A stretch of DNA of 64,000 nucleotides from Syntrophaceticus sp050949745. Its GTDB lineage: Bacteria > Bacillota > DSM-12270 > Thermacetogeniales > Thermacetogeniaceae. This document shows positions 1 to 8,251 of this stretch, piece by piece; positions within the stretch are counted from its first letter, which is position 1; the number at the start of each line of letters is the position of its first letter. The translations under genes were made by a program, and so were the position numbers. The notes under the pieces were generated by a model. That model made no database searches. It was given only the letters and a program-made list of their open reading frames with translations, and was not told the DNA's origin. The DNA is taken from contig JBMNGF010000012.1 of assembly GCA_050949745.1 (NCBI GenBank), positions 1-64,000 on the forward strand. Reading direction: 5' to 3'.

Positions 1-571
1 TCATATTGTTTTGGATGATGTCTCCTTCGCTGTGGAGCAAGGGCAGTTTGTTTCCCTCCTGGGTCCATCCGGCTGTGGAAAAACAACACTGCTTACTATG
101 CTGGGCGGCTTTATGCACCCCGATGCTGGCGAAATAATCTTGGCTGGGAACAGGGTGGAAAAACCAGGGCCCGACAGAGGCTTTGTTTTTCAAAATTACG
201 CCCTTTTCCCCTGGATGACGGTGAAAGAAAACATCCTTTATTCGTTGCGGGTCAAAAAATACAGCAAACAGGAACAGGCCAAACGCCTGCAAGAATTACT
301 GGATATTTCTCATTTACACGGCAGTGAGAGCAAATATCCCATACAGCTCTCAGGGGGGATGCAGCAAAGGGTCGCTGTGCTGAGGGCACTGGCCAGCCGC
401 CCAAAATTATTGCTGCTGGACGAACCTTTGGGAGCAGTTGATTTTCAGATGCGGGAGCTTTTGCAGGAAGAACTTGCTCATTTAGTGGAAGGGGCAAAAA
501 CCACTGTAATAATGGTGACCCATGATGTAAGCGAATCTGTTTATTTGCTGCTGTCATATTGTTTTGGATGA
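1..571 (+). pseudogene. ABC transporter ATP-binding protein, 5' copy, C-terminally truncated
   Basis: This open frame enters from the left edge and encodes most of a nitrate/sulfonate/taurine-type (SsuB/TauB-like) ABC ATPase. Walker A GPSGCGKTT, the Q-loop, the LSGGMQQR signature, Walker B LLLLDEP and the His switch VTHD are all present. After SVYLL the frame runs across the duplication junction into a short unrelated tail and stops at 569-571. The C-terminal 100 or so residues found in the downstream copy are missing. The real start is outside the window. It would pair with an inner-membrane permease and a binding protein, none of which is visible here. Confidence 0.8.
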
Positions 572-1098
572 TGTCTCCTTCGCTGTGGAGCAAGGGCAGT
601 TTGTTTCCCTCCTGGGTCCATCCGGCTGTGGAAAAACAACACTGCTTACTATGCTGGGCGGCTTTATGCACCCCGATGCTGGCGAAATAATCTTGGCTGG
701 GAACAGGGTGGAAAAACCAGGGCCCGACAGAGGCTTTGTTTTTCAAAATTACGCCCTTTTCCCCTGGATGACGGTGAAAGAAAACATCCTTTATTCGTTG
801 CGGGTCAAAAAATACAGCAAACAGGAACAGGCCAAACGCCTGCAAGAATTACTGGATATTTCTCATTTACACGGCAGTGAGAGCAAATATCCCATACAGC
901 TCTCAGGGGGGATGCAGCAAAGGGTCGCTGTGGTGAGGGCACTGGCCAGCCGCCCAAAATTATTGCTGCTGGACGAACCTTTGGGAGCAGTTGATTTTCA
1001 GATGCGGGAGCTTTTGCAGGAAGAACTTGCTCATTTAGTGGAAGGGGCAAAAACCACTGTAATAATGGTGACCCATGATGTAAGCGAATCTGTTTATT
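1..1098. repeat. 553-bp tandem duplication inside an ABC ATPase gene
   Basis: Bases 1-545 reappear at 554-1098 with an offset of 553 and one visible difference (C at 380, G at 933, giving Leu or Val). Identity stops after 545, where copy 1 reads into CTGCTG and then restarts as copy 2. The unit therefore begins about 7 bases before the window. Because 553 is not a multiple of three, the duplication breaks the reading frame. It may be a real tandem duplication or an uncollapsed overlap at a contig end. Confidence 0.9.
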
Positions 1099-1373
1099 TG
1101 AGCGACAGAGTTTTTGCCATGTCAGGGATAAAAGGCCAAATAATTAAAGATGTATATATCGACCTGGAGCGTCCACGCCGCAGACAAAGTAAAGAATATA
1201 CAGCCTATGTTTCAGAACTGACTAGATTGGTAAGGCTGGCTTTCAATGGGAACTCTGCTGATGTTGATTCCACTGCTGCAGCAGCTGCAGCCAGTAATCA
1301 TAGCACCAAACGCCAATTAAGTTATGTCGAAGCCTATAACAGGGCAAGCAACAAATACGCGCAAAATTCCTGA
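564..1373 (+). CDS. ABC transporter ATP-binding protein (SsuB/TauB-like), second copy without its native N-terminus
   Basis: The 269 residues counted from a TTG at 564 form a nearly complete importer ATPase. Walker A is at about 18-26, the Q-loop Gln at 61, the LSGGMQQR signature at 113-120, Walker B LLLLDEP at 133-139 and the switch His at 171. The C-terminal tail (SGIKGQIIKDV, then an RPRRR basic patch) is typical of the nitrate/sulfonate/taurine ATPase group. No Shine-Dalgarno precedes the TTG. The frame is open upstream only to 531 and reads HIVLDDVSF across the repeat, so the original first strand of the fold was lost or displaced by the 553-bp duplication. Substrate is unknown because no permease or binding protein is adjacent. 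Confidence 0.75.
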   Translation: MDDVSFAVEQGQFVSLLGPSGCGKTTLLTMLGGFMHPDAGEIILAGNRVEKPGPDRGFVFQNYALFPWMTVKENILYSLRVKKYSKQEQAKRLQELLDISHLHGSESKYPIQLSGGMQQRVAVVRALASRPKLLLLDEPLGAVDFQMRELLQEELAHLVEGAKTTVIMVTHDVSESVYLSDRVFAMSGIKGQIIKDVYIDLERPRRRQSKEYTAYVSELTRLVRLAFNGNSADVDSTAAAAAASNHSTKRQLSYVEAYNRASNKYAQNS

Positions 1374-1460
1374 CCCCTGATGGACCTAATGGAATGCTTC
1401 CGCTCCCCTACGAATTGGTGATATAATTGAACGAAAATTAGAAGTAGGGGAGAACAAGTT

Positions 1461-2342
1461 TTGTTAGGAACTATTGTAAATGCTGGAGCCATTATTTTAG
1501 GTGCCTTGCTGGGCAATCTTTTGAAAGGCGGGTTTCCGGAGAGGTACAAGTCAGTAATCATGCAGGGGATCAGTCTGACTGTTATTTTGATCGGGCTTTC
1601 TATGGCATTGGAAACCCAGAATATATTGGTATTAACTTTGAGTATTGTAACCGGGGGAATCCTGGGAGAGGCCCTAAAAATTGAGGAACGGCTCAACAGC
1701 TTTGGGAGGAAACTGGAGCAGCGTTTCGCCAAAGGCGGCATGAATGACAGCCATGTAAACATCGCCAATAGTGACAAGGATAAAAGCCTTGATGGCAGCT
1801 CCAGCGATGAGATGAGAAGCAGCCGCAGTCAGGGGGAAAATTTTCTTGGCGTTGGGTATGAAGACACTACTGGAAACGGGAATTTGGGCGGCATTGAACC
1901 AATCGATAAAGTCGGCAACAGGGAAGGCGGCCTGTTTATCAGGGGTTTTGTCAGCGGAAGCCTAGTCTTCTGCGTAGGGGCTATGGCTATCATGGGGGCG
2001 CTGGAGAGCGGCCTTACCGGGAACCATACCACACTGTTCATCAAATCGATTATTGACGGAATAACTGCAACTGTTTTCGCCTCCACCATGGGGATTGGGG
2101 TTGCTTTTTCCGCACTGCCGGTGTTTCTCTACCAGGGTGCTATCACACTTGCTGCTGTTTATGTCAAGCCATTTCTGACGGATCCCATAATCACTGAGAT
2201 GACCGCTGTGGGTGGGCTGCTCATCTTCGGTATTGGGCTCAATTTGCTGACTGATAAACTGCAGATCAAAGTGGGAAACCTGCTGCCTGCTATATTCACC
2301 GCTATATTTTTTGTGGTCATTATCGGCAAGTTTTCCCTTTAG
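1461..2342 (+). CDS. DUF554 (YqgA-like) membrane protein
   Basis: This is a multi-pass membrane protein of the DUF554/YqgA family. The N-terminus (LGTIVNAGAIILGALLGNLL) and several later Gly/Ala-rich hydrophobic segments match the family. Biochemical function is unknown. The start is a TTG preceded by GTAGGGGAG at about 1444-1452. Residues about 95-155 form a hydrophilic Ser/Gly/Asp-rich insert between the two membrane halves, making this 293-residue protein longer than the usual 225-240. It appears to be a single-gene unit; TATAAT at 1422-1427 is a possible -10 box without a clear -35. Confidence 0.8.
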   Translation: MLGTIVNAGAIILGALLGNLLKGGFPERYKSVIMQGISLTVILIGLSMALETQNILVLTLSIVTGGILGEALKIEERLNSFGRKLEQRFAKGGMNDSHVNIANSDKDKSLDGSSSDEMRSSRSQGENFLGVGYEDTTGNGNLGGIEPIDKVGNREGGLFIRGFVSGSLVFCVGAMAIMGALESGLTGNHTTLFIKSIIDGITATVFASTMGIGVAFSALPVFLYQGAITLAAVYVKPFLTDPIITEMTAVGGLLIFGIGLNLLTDKLQIKVGNLLPAIFTAIFFVVIIGKFSL

Positions 2343-2404
2343 CTGCCTGGCACCAAACCCATAGAGGGACAGTTCCATTATCCCGGCACCGTCATCACCC
2401 GAGC

Positions 2405-2434
2405 GTGACAAAAGGAAAGCTGTTCCTGTGTCAC
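2405..2434. repeat. Imperfect palindrome (REP-like), just upstream of the isochorismatase gene
   Basis: GTGACAAAAGGAA pairs with TTCCTGTGTCAC around a short loop. A related palindrome, followed by the same CACGTTCC, lies at 15496-15535 just before the GntR gene. Both sit immediately 5' of a gene's ribosome-binding site. Confidence 0.6.
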
Positions 2435-2457
2435 GTTCCATAAAGGAGGAAGGCATC

Positions 2458-3111
2458 ATGGGCAAAACTGCACTGCTTATTATTGACATGCAGAACGACT
2501 TCTGTCTGCCGGGGGCACCCTTTGAGATTAAAGGGGCTGCTTCAGCGGCCCCAAATATCAAAAAGGCTCTCAATACCAGCAGAAATTGCGGCTTACCTAT
2601 AATTCATATCATCCGCCACTACCGGGCAGATGGCAGCGATGTAGAGATCACCAGATATCACGATTTCATGAAAAAGGGTGGCGCCTGTGTAAAGGGAACA
2701 AAAGGAGCAGAGATCATCGATGAATTAAAGCCAATGAAAGGTGACTATATTATAATCAAACACCGCTGGAGTGCTTTTTTTCAGACAGAGCTGGACTGTC
2801 TTTTGCGTAGGCTAAATGTCACTCAGATCGTAGTGGCGGGAGTCCAAACCCCGAACTGCATAAGGGCAACTGTATGGGATGCCAACTCATTGGATTACGA
2901 AGTGAACGTGCTAACAGATGGAACAGGTGCACAGAGCCAAAAAGTGCACGAGGCCAACCTTTTTGATATGCAGAATATTGGTGTTGAATTGATGTCAACT
3001 GAGCGATTTATTGCCCATCTCCCCCGCATTCCGCAGAAAAATTACATGCAGGAGATCCGAATGGCATCTATCAAAGAAAAGAACACAGCCCCGGAACCCC
3101 CTTCATATTAG
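2458..3111 (+). CDS. Isochorismatase-family cysteine hydrolase
   Basis: This is a cytoplasmic cysteine hydrolase of the isochorismatase/nicotinamidase superfamily. The triad is visible: Asp10 in LLIIDMQNDF, Lys101 in IIKHRWSAF and Cys134 in GVQTPNCIRAT. Typical substrates are amides such as nicotinamide, or isochorismate; the sequence alone does not choose between them. The start at 2458 is fixed by TAAAGGAGG at about 2441-2449; a longer frame to 2428 lies inside the upstream palindrome. At 217 residues the core is slightly long, with a C-terminal tail ending PEPPSY. It stands alone and converges on the iron-complex transporter genes. Confidence 0.85.
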   Translation: MGKTALLIIDMQNDFCLPGAPFEIKGAASAAPNIKKALNTSRNCGLPIIHIIRHYRADGSDVEITRYHDFMKKGGACVKGTKGAEIIDELKPMKGDYIIIKHRWSAFFQTELDCLLRRLNVTQIVVAGVQTPNCIRATVWDANSLDYEVNVLTDGTGAQSQKVHEANLFDMQNIGVELMSTERFIAHLPRIPQKNYMQEIRMASIKEKNTAPEPPSY

Positions 3112-3145
3112 GGCATATTAGGGCAGCTGGCGCCATTTATGTACT

Positions 3146-3179
3146 GGACCCATCACCAGAACCCTCCTGGTGATGGTCC
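3146..3179. terminator. Strong inverted repeat between convergent genes
   Basis: GGACCCATCACCAG pairs with CTGGTGATGGTCC (13 bp with one bulged C) around AACCCTC. It lies between the stop of the hydrolase (3111) and the stop of the transporter ATPase (3190), where a bidirectional terminator would be expected. There is no U-tract. Its left arm, GACCCATCACCAGAACC, recurs exactly at 12222-12238, so it is also part of a repeat family. Confidence 0.55.
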
Positions 3180-3189
3180 GGTGATAGTC

Positions 3190-4008
3190 TCAGTTTCCGA
3201 CAGCTAGTACCTCTAATTCTCTCACAGCGGAATCTTGCTCCACATTTTCATCTGGGAAAGGAATAATAACTGGAATTCCCAGGTATTCAATAATATGAAC
3301 GTGAATCTGATATACTTCTTCAATGTTTTCGGGCGTCATTGTCTCTAATCCGCCATAGGAAAAGACTTGTGAATCCTTTAGAAATAAGAAACGCTCACAG
3401 TAACGAATGGCAAGATTGAGGTCATGAAGAATGATAGCCACGCAAATGTCATGTTCCTTAGCGATCATTTTCACTATTTTAAGCACTTCATGTTGATTGC
3501 GCGGGTCAAGATTGCTTGTAGGCTCATCAAGCAGCAAGAGGTCAGGTTCCTGTGCCAGTGCTCTGGAAAGCATTACCTTTTGAGCTTCACCGCCCGAAAG
3601 CTCTGATACATTTCGCAGTGCGAAATCTTCCAACTTCATTTTTTCCATTATGTCGCACACGATCTGCCTATCCTCTGCTGTCGCATCCCACTTGATATAT
3701 GGTTTTCTGCCAAGCATGATGGCATCGAATACGGTCATGTTAAGCGATTTACTATGTTGGGGCACATATGCAATAGTTTGTGCTATCTGATTGTTATCCA
3801 TCTCATAAACGTTTTCGCTGTCAACGAGCACTACACCCTTCTGTGCCGGGCAAATGCGATCAATACATTTAAGCAGAGTGCTTTTACCTGCCCCATTATT
3901 ACCCAAAATGGCTATACATTGATTATTTTGTATATCAAAACTTATATCCTTTAATATTTGTCTTGATGTTCGGCTATATGCGAAACTGATATCCTTAACT
4001 TCGATCAT
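3190..4008 (-). CDS. Iron-complex-type ABC transporter ATP-binding protein (FecE/FepC-like)
   Basis: This is the ATPase of a siderophore/haem/cobalamin-type importer. Walker A GNNGAGKST, Q-loop YVPQHSKS, signature LSGGEAQKV, Walker B LLLLDEPTSNLD and the switch His in ILHDLN are in order. The start ATG at 4008 (MIEVKDISF) fits the family; a longer frame reaching 4101 lies in the permease gene. It overlaps the permease by 14 bp, so translation is probably coupled. It is third in the binding protein, permease, ATPase operon. The 272 residues are slightly longer than the usual 255-260. Confidence 0.9.
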   Translation of the reverse strand: MIEVKDISFAYSRTSRQILKDISFDIQNNQCIAILGNNGAGKSTLLKCIDRICPAQKGVVLVDSENVYEMDNNQIAQTIAYVPQHSKSLNMTVFDAIMLGRKPYIKWDATAEDRQIVCDIMEKMKLEDFALRNVSELSGGEAQKVMLSRALAQEPDLLLLDEPTSNLDPRNQHEVLKIVKMIAKEHDICVAIILHDLNLAIRYCERFLFLKDSQVFSYGGLETMTPENIEEVYQIHVHIIEYLGIPVIIPFPDENVEQDSAVRELEVLAVGN

Positions 4009-5086
4009 AGGTTTTACCACCGCCTTTGAAAAGAAGGTATAGGAACATAGGAGCCCCCAAAAATGACGTAATAGCTCCAATCGGGAGTATAACAGGTGCA
4101 ATGATCAGCCTACCGAATGTGTCAGCAAGAATAAGAAGCAAGGCCCCTGCTACTGCAGAACTAGGTATCAGATACCGGTAGTCGTTGCCGACAAACCTGC
4201 GCATAATATGCGGAGCCACAAGTCCTACAAAATTGATAATGCCTACAAAAGATACCGCAACCGCCGCAGTCAGAGAACCAATACCCATACTGATCAGCGT
4301 GACCGCTCTCGTGTTAACGCCAAGACTTTTTGCCGTGTCTGCTCCGCTCTCCATTGCATTGTAGTTCCAACGGTTCAGCATAAAATACGTCAATGCAACG
4401 AGTAATACAATTGTAAGAATTAATAGCTCAGTCCAGCCTGCCGATCCCAGATTCCCAAAAGTCCAGAAGACAACAGAGCTTATTTTTGTTTCATCCGCAA
4501 AGTATTGGAGCAAAGTACTACCGCCGGAAAACAATGAGGCTAAGGCAACACCAGCCAATATGAGCCCTCCGGGCCCCAGATCCTTCTTAAGTTGGGATAT
4601 AAGAATAATGACAACAGTGGACACTGAGCCCATAAAAAAAGCACAAAGGGTCACTATATAAGGATTATTTATTGTAATTGCTGTTGCTGCTGAATCGGAG
4701 TTCACGACTCCGCCACCAAACACAATAATACCTAACGCCGCACCGAATGCGGCTCCCTGAGATACGCCAAGGGTCGAGGCCGACGCCAGAGGATTTTGCA
4801 GCACACACTGCATAACGGCGCCGGCAACAGCCAAAGCTGCACCCACGACGACTGCCGCTACAACTCGCGGCAGTCTGATACCGCTAATGACCATCTTGGC
4901 CTGCGCCTCTCCTTTTCCAACCAATGTTTTGATCACTTCAGACATTGGAATGTTCAGAGAACCGGCGCTGATTGCATAGAGTGCTACTACTATAGTTGCT
5001 AAAAACGCTATTACCAATACAAGCCTTTTTCGTCTTACAAAGGCATCGTATAACTGTAGTTGTGTTAAATGGCCATCTGTTACCAT
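3995..5086 (-). CDS. FecCD-family iron-complex ABC transporter permease
   Basis: This polytopic permease of the FecCD/BtuC family has about ten hydrophobic segments. The conserved core includes GIRLPRVVAAVVVGAAL, GAVMQCVLQNPLASA, then GVSQGAAFGAALG, and IINFVGLVAPHIMRR near the ATPase-coupling loop. It would form the membrane channel of the importer with the neighbouring ATPase and lipoprotein. The start at 5086 shares its A with the TGA stop of the upstream gene (TGATG), preceded by AGGAG; a TTG one codon earlier is possible. The substrate could be Fe(III)-siderophore, haem, cobalamin or another metal chelate. Confidence 0.9.
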   Translation of the reverse strand: MVTDGHLTQLQLYDAFVRRKRLVLVIAFLATIVVALYAISAGSLNIPMSEVIKTLVGKGEAQAKMVISGIRLPRVVAAVVVGAALAVAGAVMQCVLQNPLASASTLGVSQGAAFGAALGIIVFGGGVVNSDSAATAITINNPYIVTLCAFFMGSVSTVVIILISQLKKDLGPGGLILAGVALASLFSGGSTLLQYFADETKISSVVFWTFGNLGSAGWTELLILTIVLLVALTYFMLNRWNYNAMESGADTAKSLGVNTRAVTLISMGIGSLTAAVAVSFVGIINFVGLVAPHIMRRFVGNDYRYLIPSSAVAGALLLILADTFGRLIIAPVILPIGAITSFLGAPMFLYLLFKGGGKTYDRS

Positions 5087-6192
5087 CAATTTTCTCCTAA
5101 AGTCACTTTGCCATAACCGGCTCCGAAATCTTCTAGCTCTCTGAGATAATCGTCACTACCAAGGAAGAACTTAAAAACCTCGTTGGCCTTTTCTTCAAAA
5201 ACAATATCCTTAAACTGCTCTGGAAAGAGTATGGTTCCGACATAATAACTATTTACAATAGGAATCTCAACATTTGAATAATAGGAGGTCGAACTAGGAT
5301 ACTGATAAAGGTTTCCATCATTTACTGCTCTGAGATTTGCATAAAAGTCCGGATTTTCCTTGTAGTCTGTCTGGACAAGATTTACTCCGCCGCTGTCAAA
5401 GAAAATATATTGGGGATCCCAGTCAACAATTTTTTCTTTGTCCAAAATCACTGCGGTAGATTTTTCGGAGATGCCTTTGGTAACATCATTTGCAGATATT
5501 GCTTCAAACACAGCATATTTGGTGTAAACACCCTCTATTCCGTGCGACCCTTTGAAAGTTGCGGCAGCACCTAGAACAGTGGGTTTATCCGCGTCGGGAA
5601 CATCGGCTGTTCTTGTAGCTAGGTCATTCAGAGAATCATTAATGTAAGAGATTACTTCCTCCGCTCTGTCTTTTGCACCGCAGGCATCCCCAATGATACG
5701 CAGGGCTTCCTCATAGTCTTTCTCGAATAAAGTACCCATCGGCACGGCAATCACCGGAATCCCTGTTTTGGTCTGGATTTCATCTGCCAGTTCTTTAGTG
5801 TATGAGCATAAAACCACATCAGGCTCAACGGAGATGATTTGTTCAGGATAGTAATCAGTCGCACCGGCTGCATCTGTACCGACAATAGGCGCATCAGCCC
5901 ATACGTCCTTGGAAGCGTAAGCATAGGCTGTAACAGGGGTTACGTTATCCCACTGCATCCCACCTATTCCCACAACTTTATCCGCTAGCCCAAGATACAC
6001 AACCATACGGGGCGTGTTACCTAAAGGAACAATTTTCTCAACAGTTGTAGGTATCTCTACTTCACGTCCAAAGGTGTCTGTTATCATTCTTGTATCCGTG
6101 GTATCCGCTTGCTCGGTCCCATTATCGTTTCCGCAACCAGCTAACAAACAGATCGCAAGAACAGCAATCAAAATGAGTACTGACTTTTTCAT
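5086..6192 (-). CDS. Iron-complex-type ABC transporter substrate-binding lipoprotein
   Basis: This is a periplasmic-binding-protein family lipoprotein (FecB/BtuF fold). From the ATG at 6192, preceded by AGGAG, the signal MKKSVLILIAVLAICLLAGC ends in a lipobox with Cys20. The mature protein begins RMITDTFGREVEIP, followed by VEKIVPLGNTPRMVVYLGL, typical of the family's first lobe, and EPDVVLCSY in the hinge region. It is first in a three-gene operon and delivers ligand to the FecCD-type permease. A clear promoter and a structured leader lie upstream, suggesting RNA-level control. The ligand is not determined by the sequence. Confidence 0.9.
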   Translation of the reverse strand: MKKSVLILIAVLAICLLAGCGNDNGTEQADTTDTRMITDTFGREVEIPTTVEKIVPLGNTPRMVVYLGLADKVVGIGGMQWDNVTPVTAYAYASKDVWADAPIVGTDAAGATDYYPEQIISVEPDVVLCSYTKELADEIQTKTGIPVIAVPMGTLFEKDYEEALRIIGDACGAKDRAEEVISYINDSLNDLATRTADVPDADKPTVLGAAATFKGSHGIEGVYTKYAVFEAISANDVTKGISEKSTAVILDKEKIVDWDPQYIFFDSGGVNLVQTDYKENPDFYANLRAVNDGNLYQYPSSTSYYSNVEIPIVNSYYVGTILFPEQFKDIVFEEKANEVFKFFLGSDDYLRELEDFGAGYGKVTLGEN

Positions 6193-6270
6193 AATTAGCT
6201 CCTTTCTTCTGTTTGAGATTTCAATTATTTTTATGAATGACAACAACCAGCTTCAGCTGACTGCCATCCT

Positions 6271-6393
6271 TTAATTTTCTCTATCACGATATTGAATCAC
6301 TATATCACTATAGTTTTCGCTTTCTCTACAGCTGCATACTTCTCCCAGCATCCCCTCCTTTTTATCCAATTCATACAGTCTGCACACCAGCAT
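6271..6393 (-). CDS. Possible 40-residue small ORF in the transporter leader
   Basis: An open frame between the leader hairpin and the binding-protein gene would encode 40 residues beginning MLVCRLYELDKK and ending YRDREN, with three Cys. No good Shine-Dalgarno precedes the first ATG; an internal ATG at about 6351 follows AAGGAGG too closely. It could be a leader peptide or chance. No homologue is recognised. Confidence 0.2.
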   Translation of the reverse strand: MLVCRLYELDKKEGMLGEVCSCRESENYSDIVIQYRDREN

Positions 6394-6404
6394 TCGATAT
6401 CCAG

Positions 6405-6557
6405 AAAAAAAAATGAAGCCAACAATGAGAGCTTCCAAGCCTCGATAGATAGCTTCATGCTAATATTTGCACATATACAAATGTCAACGAAATTACCGCT
6501 TAATTGCTGAATTATGCGGATTCCCTATCCGCTATACACATTTCTTATGTGCATATC
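6405..6557 (-). promoter_or_regulatory. Structured 5' leader with terminator: candidate riboswitch or attenuator
   Basis: Downstream of the promoter, the minus-strand RNA can form a closing stem TGCACATA/TATGTGCA (about 6545-6552 with 6469-6476). This encloses a hairpin GCGGAT-AGGGA-ATCCGC (6516-6532) and further pairing. It is followed by ATGAAGC...GCTTCAT (6413-6458) and nine U (about 6405-6413), the shape of an intrinsic terminator. This aptamer-then-terminator layout before a ligand importer suggests ligand- or metal-controlled read-through. The loop AGGGA slightly recalls cobalamin riboswitch text, but the conserved B12 core is not seen, so the class is unassigned. Confidence 0.5.
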
Positions 6558-6564
6558 CATTGTA

Positions 6565-6594
6565 ATAATAGCATGCAATCCATTTCAAAGTCAA
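6565..6594 (-). promoter_or_regulatory. Sigma-A-type promoter of the iron-complex transporter operon
   Basis: Reading the minus strand, TTGACT (6589-6594) and TATTAT (6565-6570) are separated by 18 bp. Initiation at about 6557 would give a leader of roughly 365 nt before the binding-protein start. From 6595 to 6878 no gene or further structure is evident. Confidence 0.65.
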
Positions 6595-6878
6595 TCTAAA
6601 TAACCATCAGCAAAAAATCCGGATACTTCGTTAATGAATTCTTCGCATAGTTGTTGTACAATGGTATTCACAAGAGATCCTCTCCTAGGTAGTTTTGTTG
6701 GTGATACTCTAATTCTACCAAAAGTGATGAACTCTTGTCTTTTTCTCCAATATTTTCTCCTACAAATACTTTACACTATGAACCATCAGTCCGGGAAAAG
6801 AACATCCGGGAAAATGTGACCTCCATTTGGTGCGCCAGGTGTTTAAAGCTACCGTATATTTTATATTAGGATATTGCT

Positions 6879-7841
6879 TCAATTGATCTCATCTAGAGTT
6901 CCGAATCTATAGCCTTGAGCCTTCAGGTCTTTGATGATGGTGTCTAGAGCTTCTGTGTTGCTCTGGGAAACTGCATGAAGAAGGATCACATTCCCATTAT
7001 GGATATTATCCATCACCATCTTATAGGCATAATCGGCACCCTTTTGGTTGTTCACATCCCAGTCATCATAGGCTGAACTCCAGAAAACATTTCTATAACC
7101 CAGGTCACTGGAGATCTTCAGTGTTCTTTCACTAAATTCACCCATTGGCGGGCGCAGATACTTCATATCCTGACCTGTTTTATCTCTAAAAACCCTGCTT
7201 AATTCCTCGATTTCATCAATTACCTGCCGGTCATCCACTTCCGGCAGGCTAGGATGACTCACAGTATGGTTTCCAACTATATGGCCTTCATTAACCATCC
7301 TTTCCACCAGATCCCAATTTTTGTTTAGATAAGGCAGTGTGATGAAAAAGGCTGCCTTTACATTATTATCCCTTAAAATGTCCAGTATTTTTGGAGTAAA
7401 GCCATATTCGTAGCCCTCATCAATGGTGAGATATACCACCCTTTGGGATGTATCCCCCAGGTAAAAGCCCCTGTATTTGTTCACTAATTCGGCCATTCCA
7501 GCACCTGTGCTCACAGGGAGATGGTCACTTCTCCTGAGCACATACCATGAGTGTTTTTTATTATCATAATCAGCGTAGTTGGTATCAGCTGGTTTGGAGG
7601 GTGGTTCTGGAGATGGTTTTTTATCTTTTGGATCAGGCTCAGGCTCCTGCTGCTCGCCATCTTCATAAAGTTCATCAGGCTCTTTTATATCATTATCAAC
7701 ATTATCCTGCATATCAACAGGTGTTTTATCAGCTTTGCCATTATCCTGAGCATCATCGTTCAGCTGACAACCTACTAAAAACAAACAGCCCAAAAGAAAC
7801 AAAACAACAATAAATACACAAAACACACCTCTTTTTTTCAT
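6879..7841 (-). CDS. PdaA-like polysaccharide deacetylase lipoprotein
   Basis: This NodB-fold de-N-acetylase resembles PdaA, which makes muramic delta-lactam in spore cortex peptidoglycan. A signal and lipobox (LVGC, Cys25) precede a long acidic/Pro linker (about 30-95) and the catalytic domain. Motif 1 is TIDEGYE (139-145), motif 2 NHTVSH (191-196) and motif 3 RPPMGE (230-235). The canonical second Asp of motif 1 (TFDDG) is Glu here; PdaA proteins themselves deviate at this position. The 320 residues and the lipoprotein linker are longer than Bacillus PdaA. It is monocistronic and divergent from yhaM. A role in sporulation is inferred from the family. Confidence 0.85.
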   Translation of the reverse strand: MKKRGVFCVFIVVLFLLGCLFLVGCQLNDDAQDNGKADKTPVDMQDNVDNDIKEPDELYEDGEQQEPEPDPKDKKPSPEPPSKPADTNYADYDNKKHSWYVLRRSDHLPVSTGAGMAELVNKYRGFYLGDTSQRVVYLTIDEGYEYGFTPKILDILRDNNVKAAFFITLPYLNKNWDLVERMVNEGHIVGNHTVSHPSLPEVDDRQVIDEIEELSRVFRDKTGQDMKYLRPPMGEFSERTLKISSDLGYRNVFWSSAYDDWDVNNQKGADYAYKMVMDNIHNGNVILLHAVSQSNTEALDTIIKDLKAQGYRFGTLDEIN

Positions 7842-7855
7842 AATGGTACCTGCCC

Positions 7856-7938
7856 TTTCCTATGCTGTTATCATACTTATCCTACGCCAAAGAAACTAAA
7901 TTTGAAACAACAGGCGAACTTTCCTATGTTGTTATCAT
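7856..7938. repeat. Direct repeat pair upstream of the PdaA-like gene
   Basis: TTTCCTATG(C/T)TGTTATCAT occurs at 7856-7874 and 7920-7938, 64 bp apart with one mismatch, in the 410-bp gap between pdaA-like and yhaM. On the minus strand each reads ATGATAACANCATAGGAAA, so the pair could be operators or promoter elements for the deacetylase. The rest of the gap holds no gene; a TATAAT at 8215-8220 may serve yhaM. Confidence 0.45.
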
Positions 7939-8251
7939 GATTTTCCCTATAATGCAAACTATTTGAGATGCAACCTATTTGATCTGGTCAGCCATATTCA
8001 TCCCTAGATGACCCTGGCGAGCAGAGCAAGCTGTCCGACACCTTTCTATTTATTTCGTCATTAAGAAGAGATCACCTCTGACAGGCAGCCCTTTTTCTAA
8101 AATTACCACACATACGGATATGTATAGTTAATATCTGGCCATGCGCCCGGTTTCCTGCGGCGAAACCATCTGATGATCGGGCTGATCGATCCCCCCTGAT
8201 TGGACTCTTAATGTTATAATAAACGTATATTAGTTTGTTAGGAGGGTGTTT

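Noticed and set aside
252..845. Long antisense frames opposite the ABC ATPase and other genes
   Set aside because: They mirror codon structure of well-supported genes on the other strand and show no domain.
6405..6557. Cobalamin riboswitch
   Set aside because: Only a short AGGGA loop resembles it; the conserved B12 core and GCCACTG box were not found on either strand.
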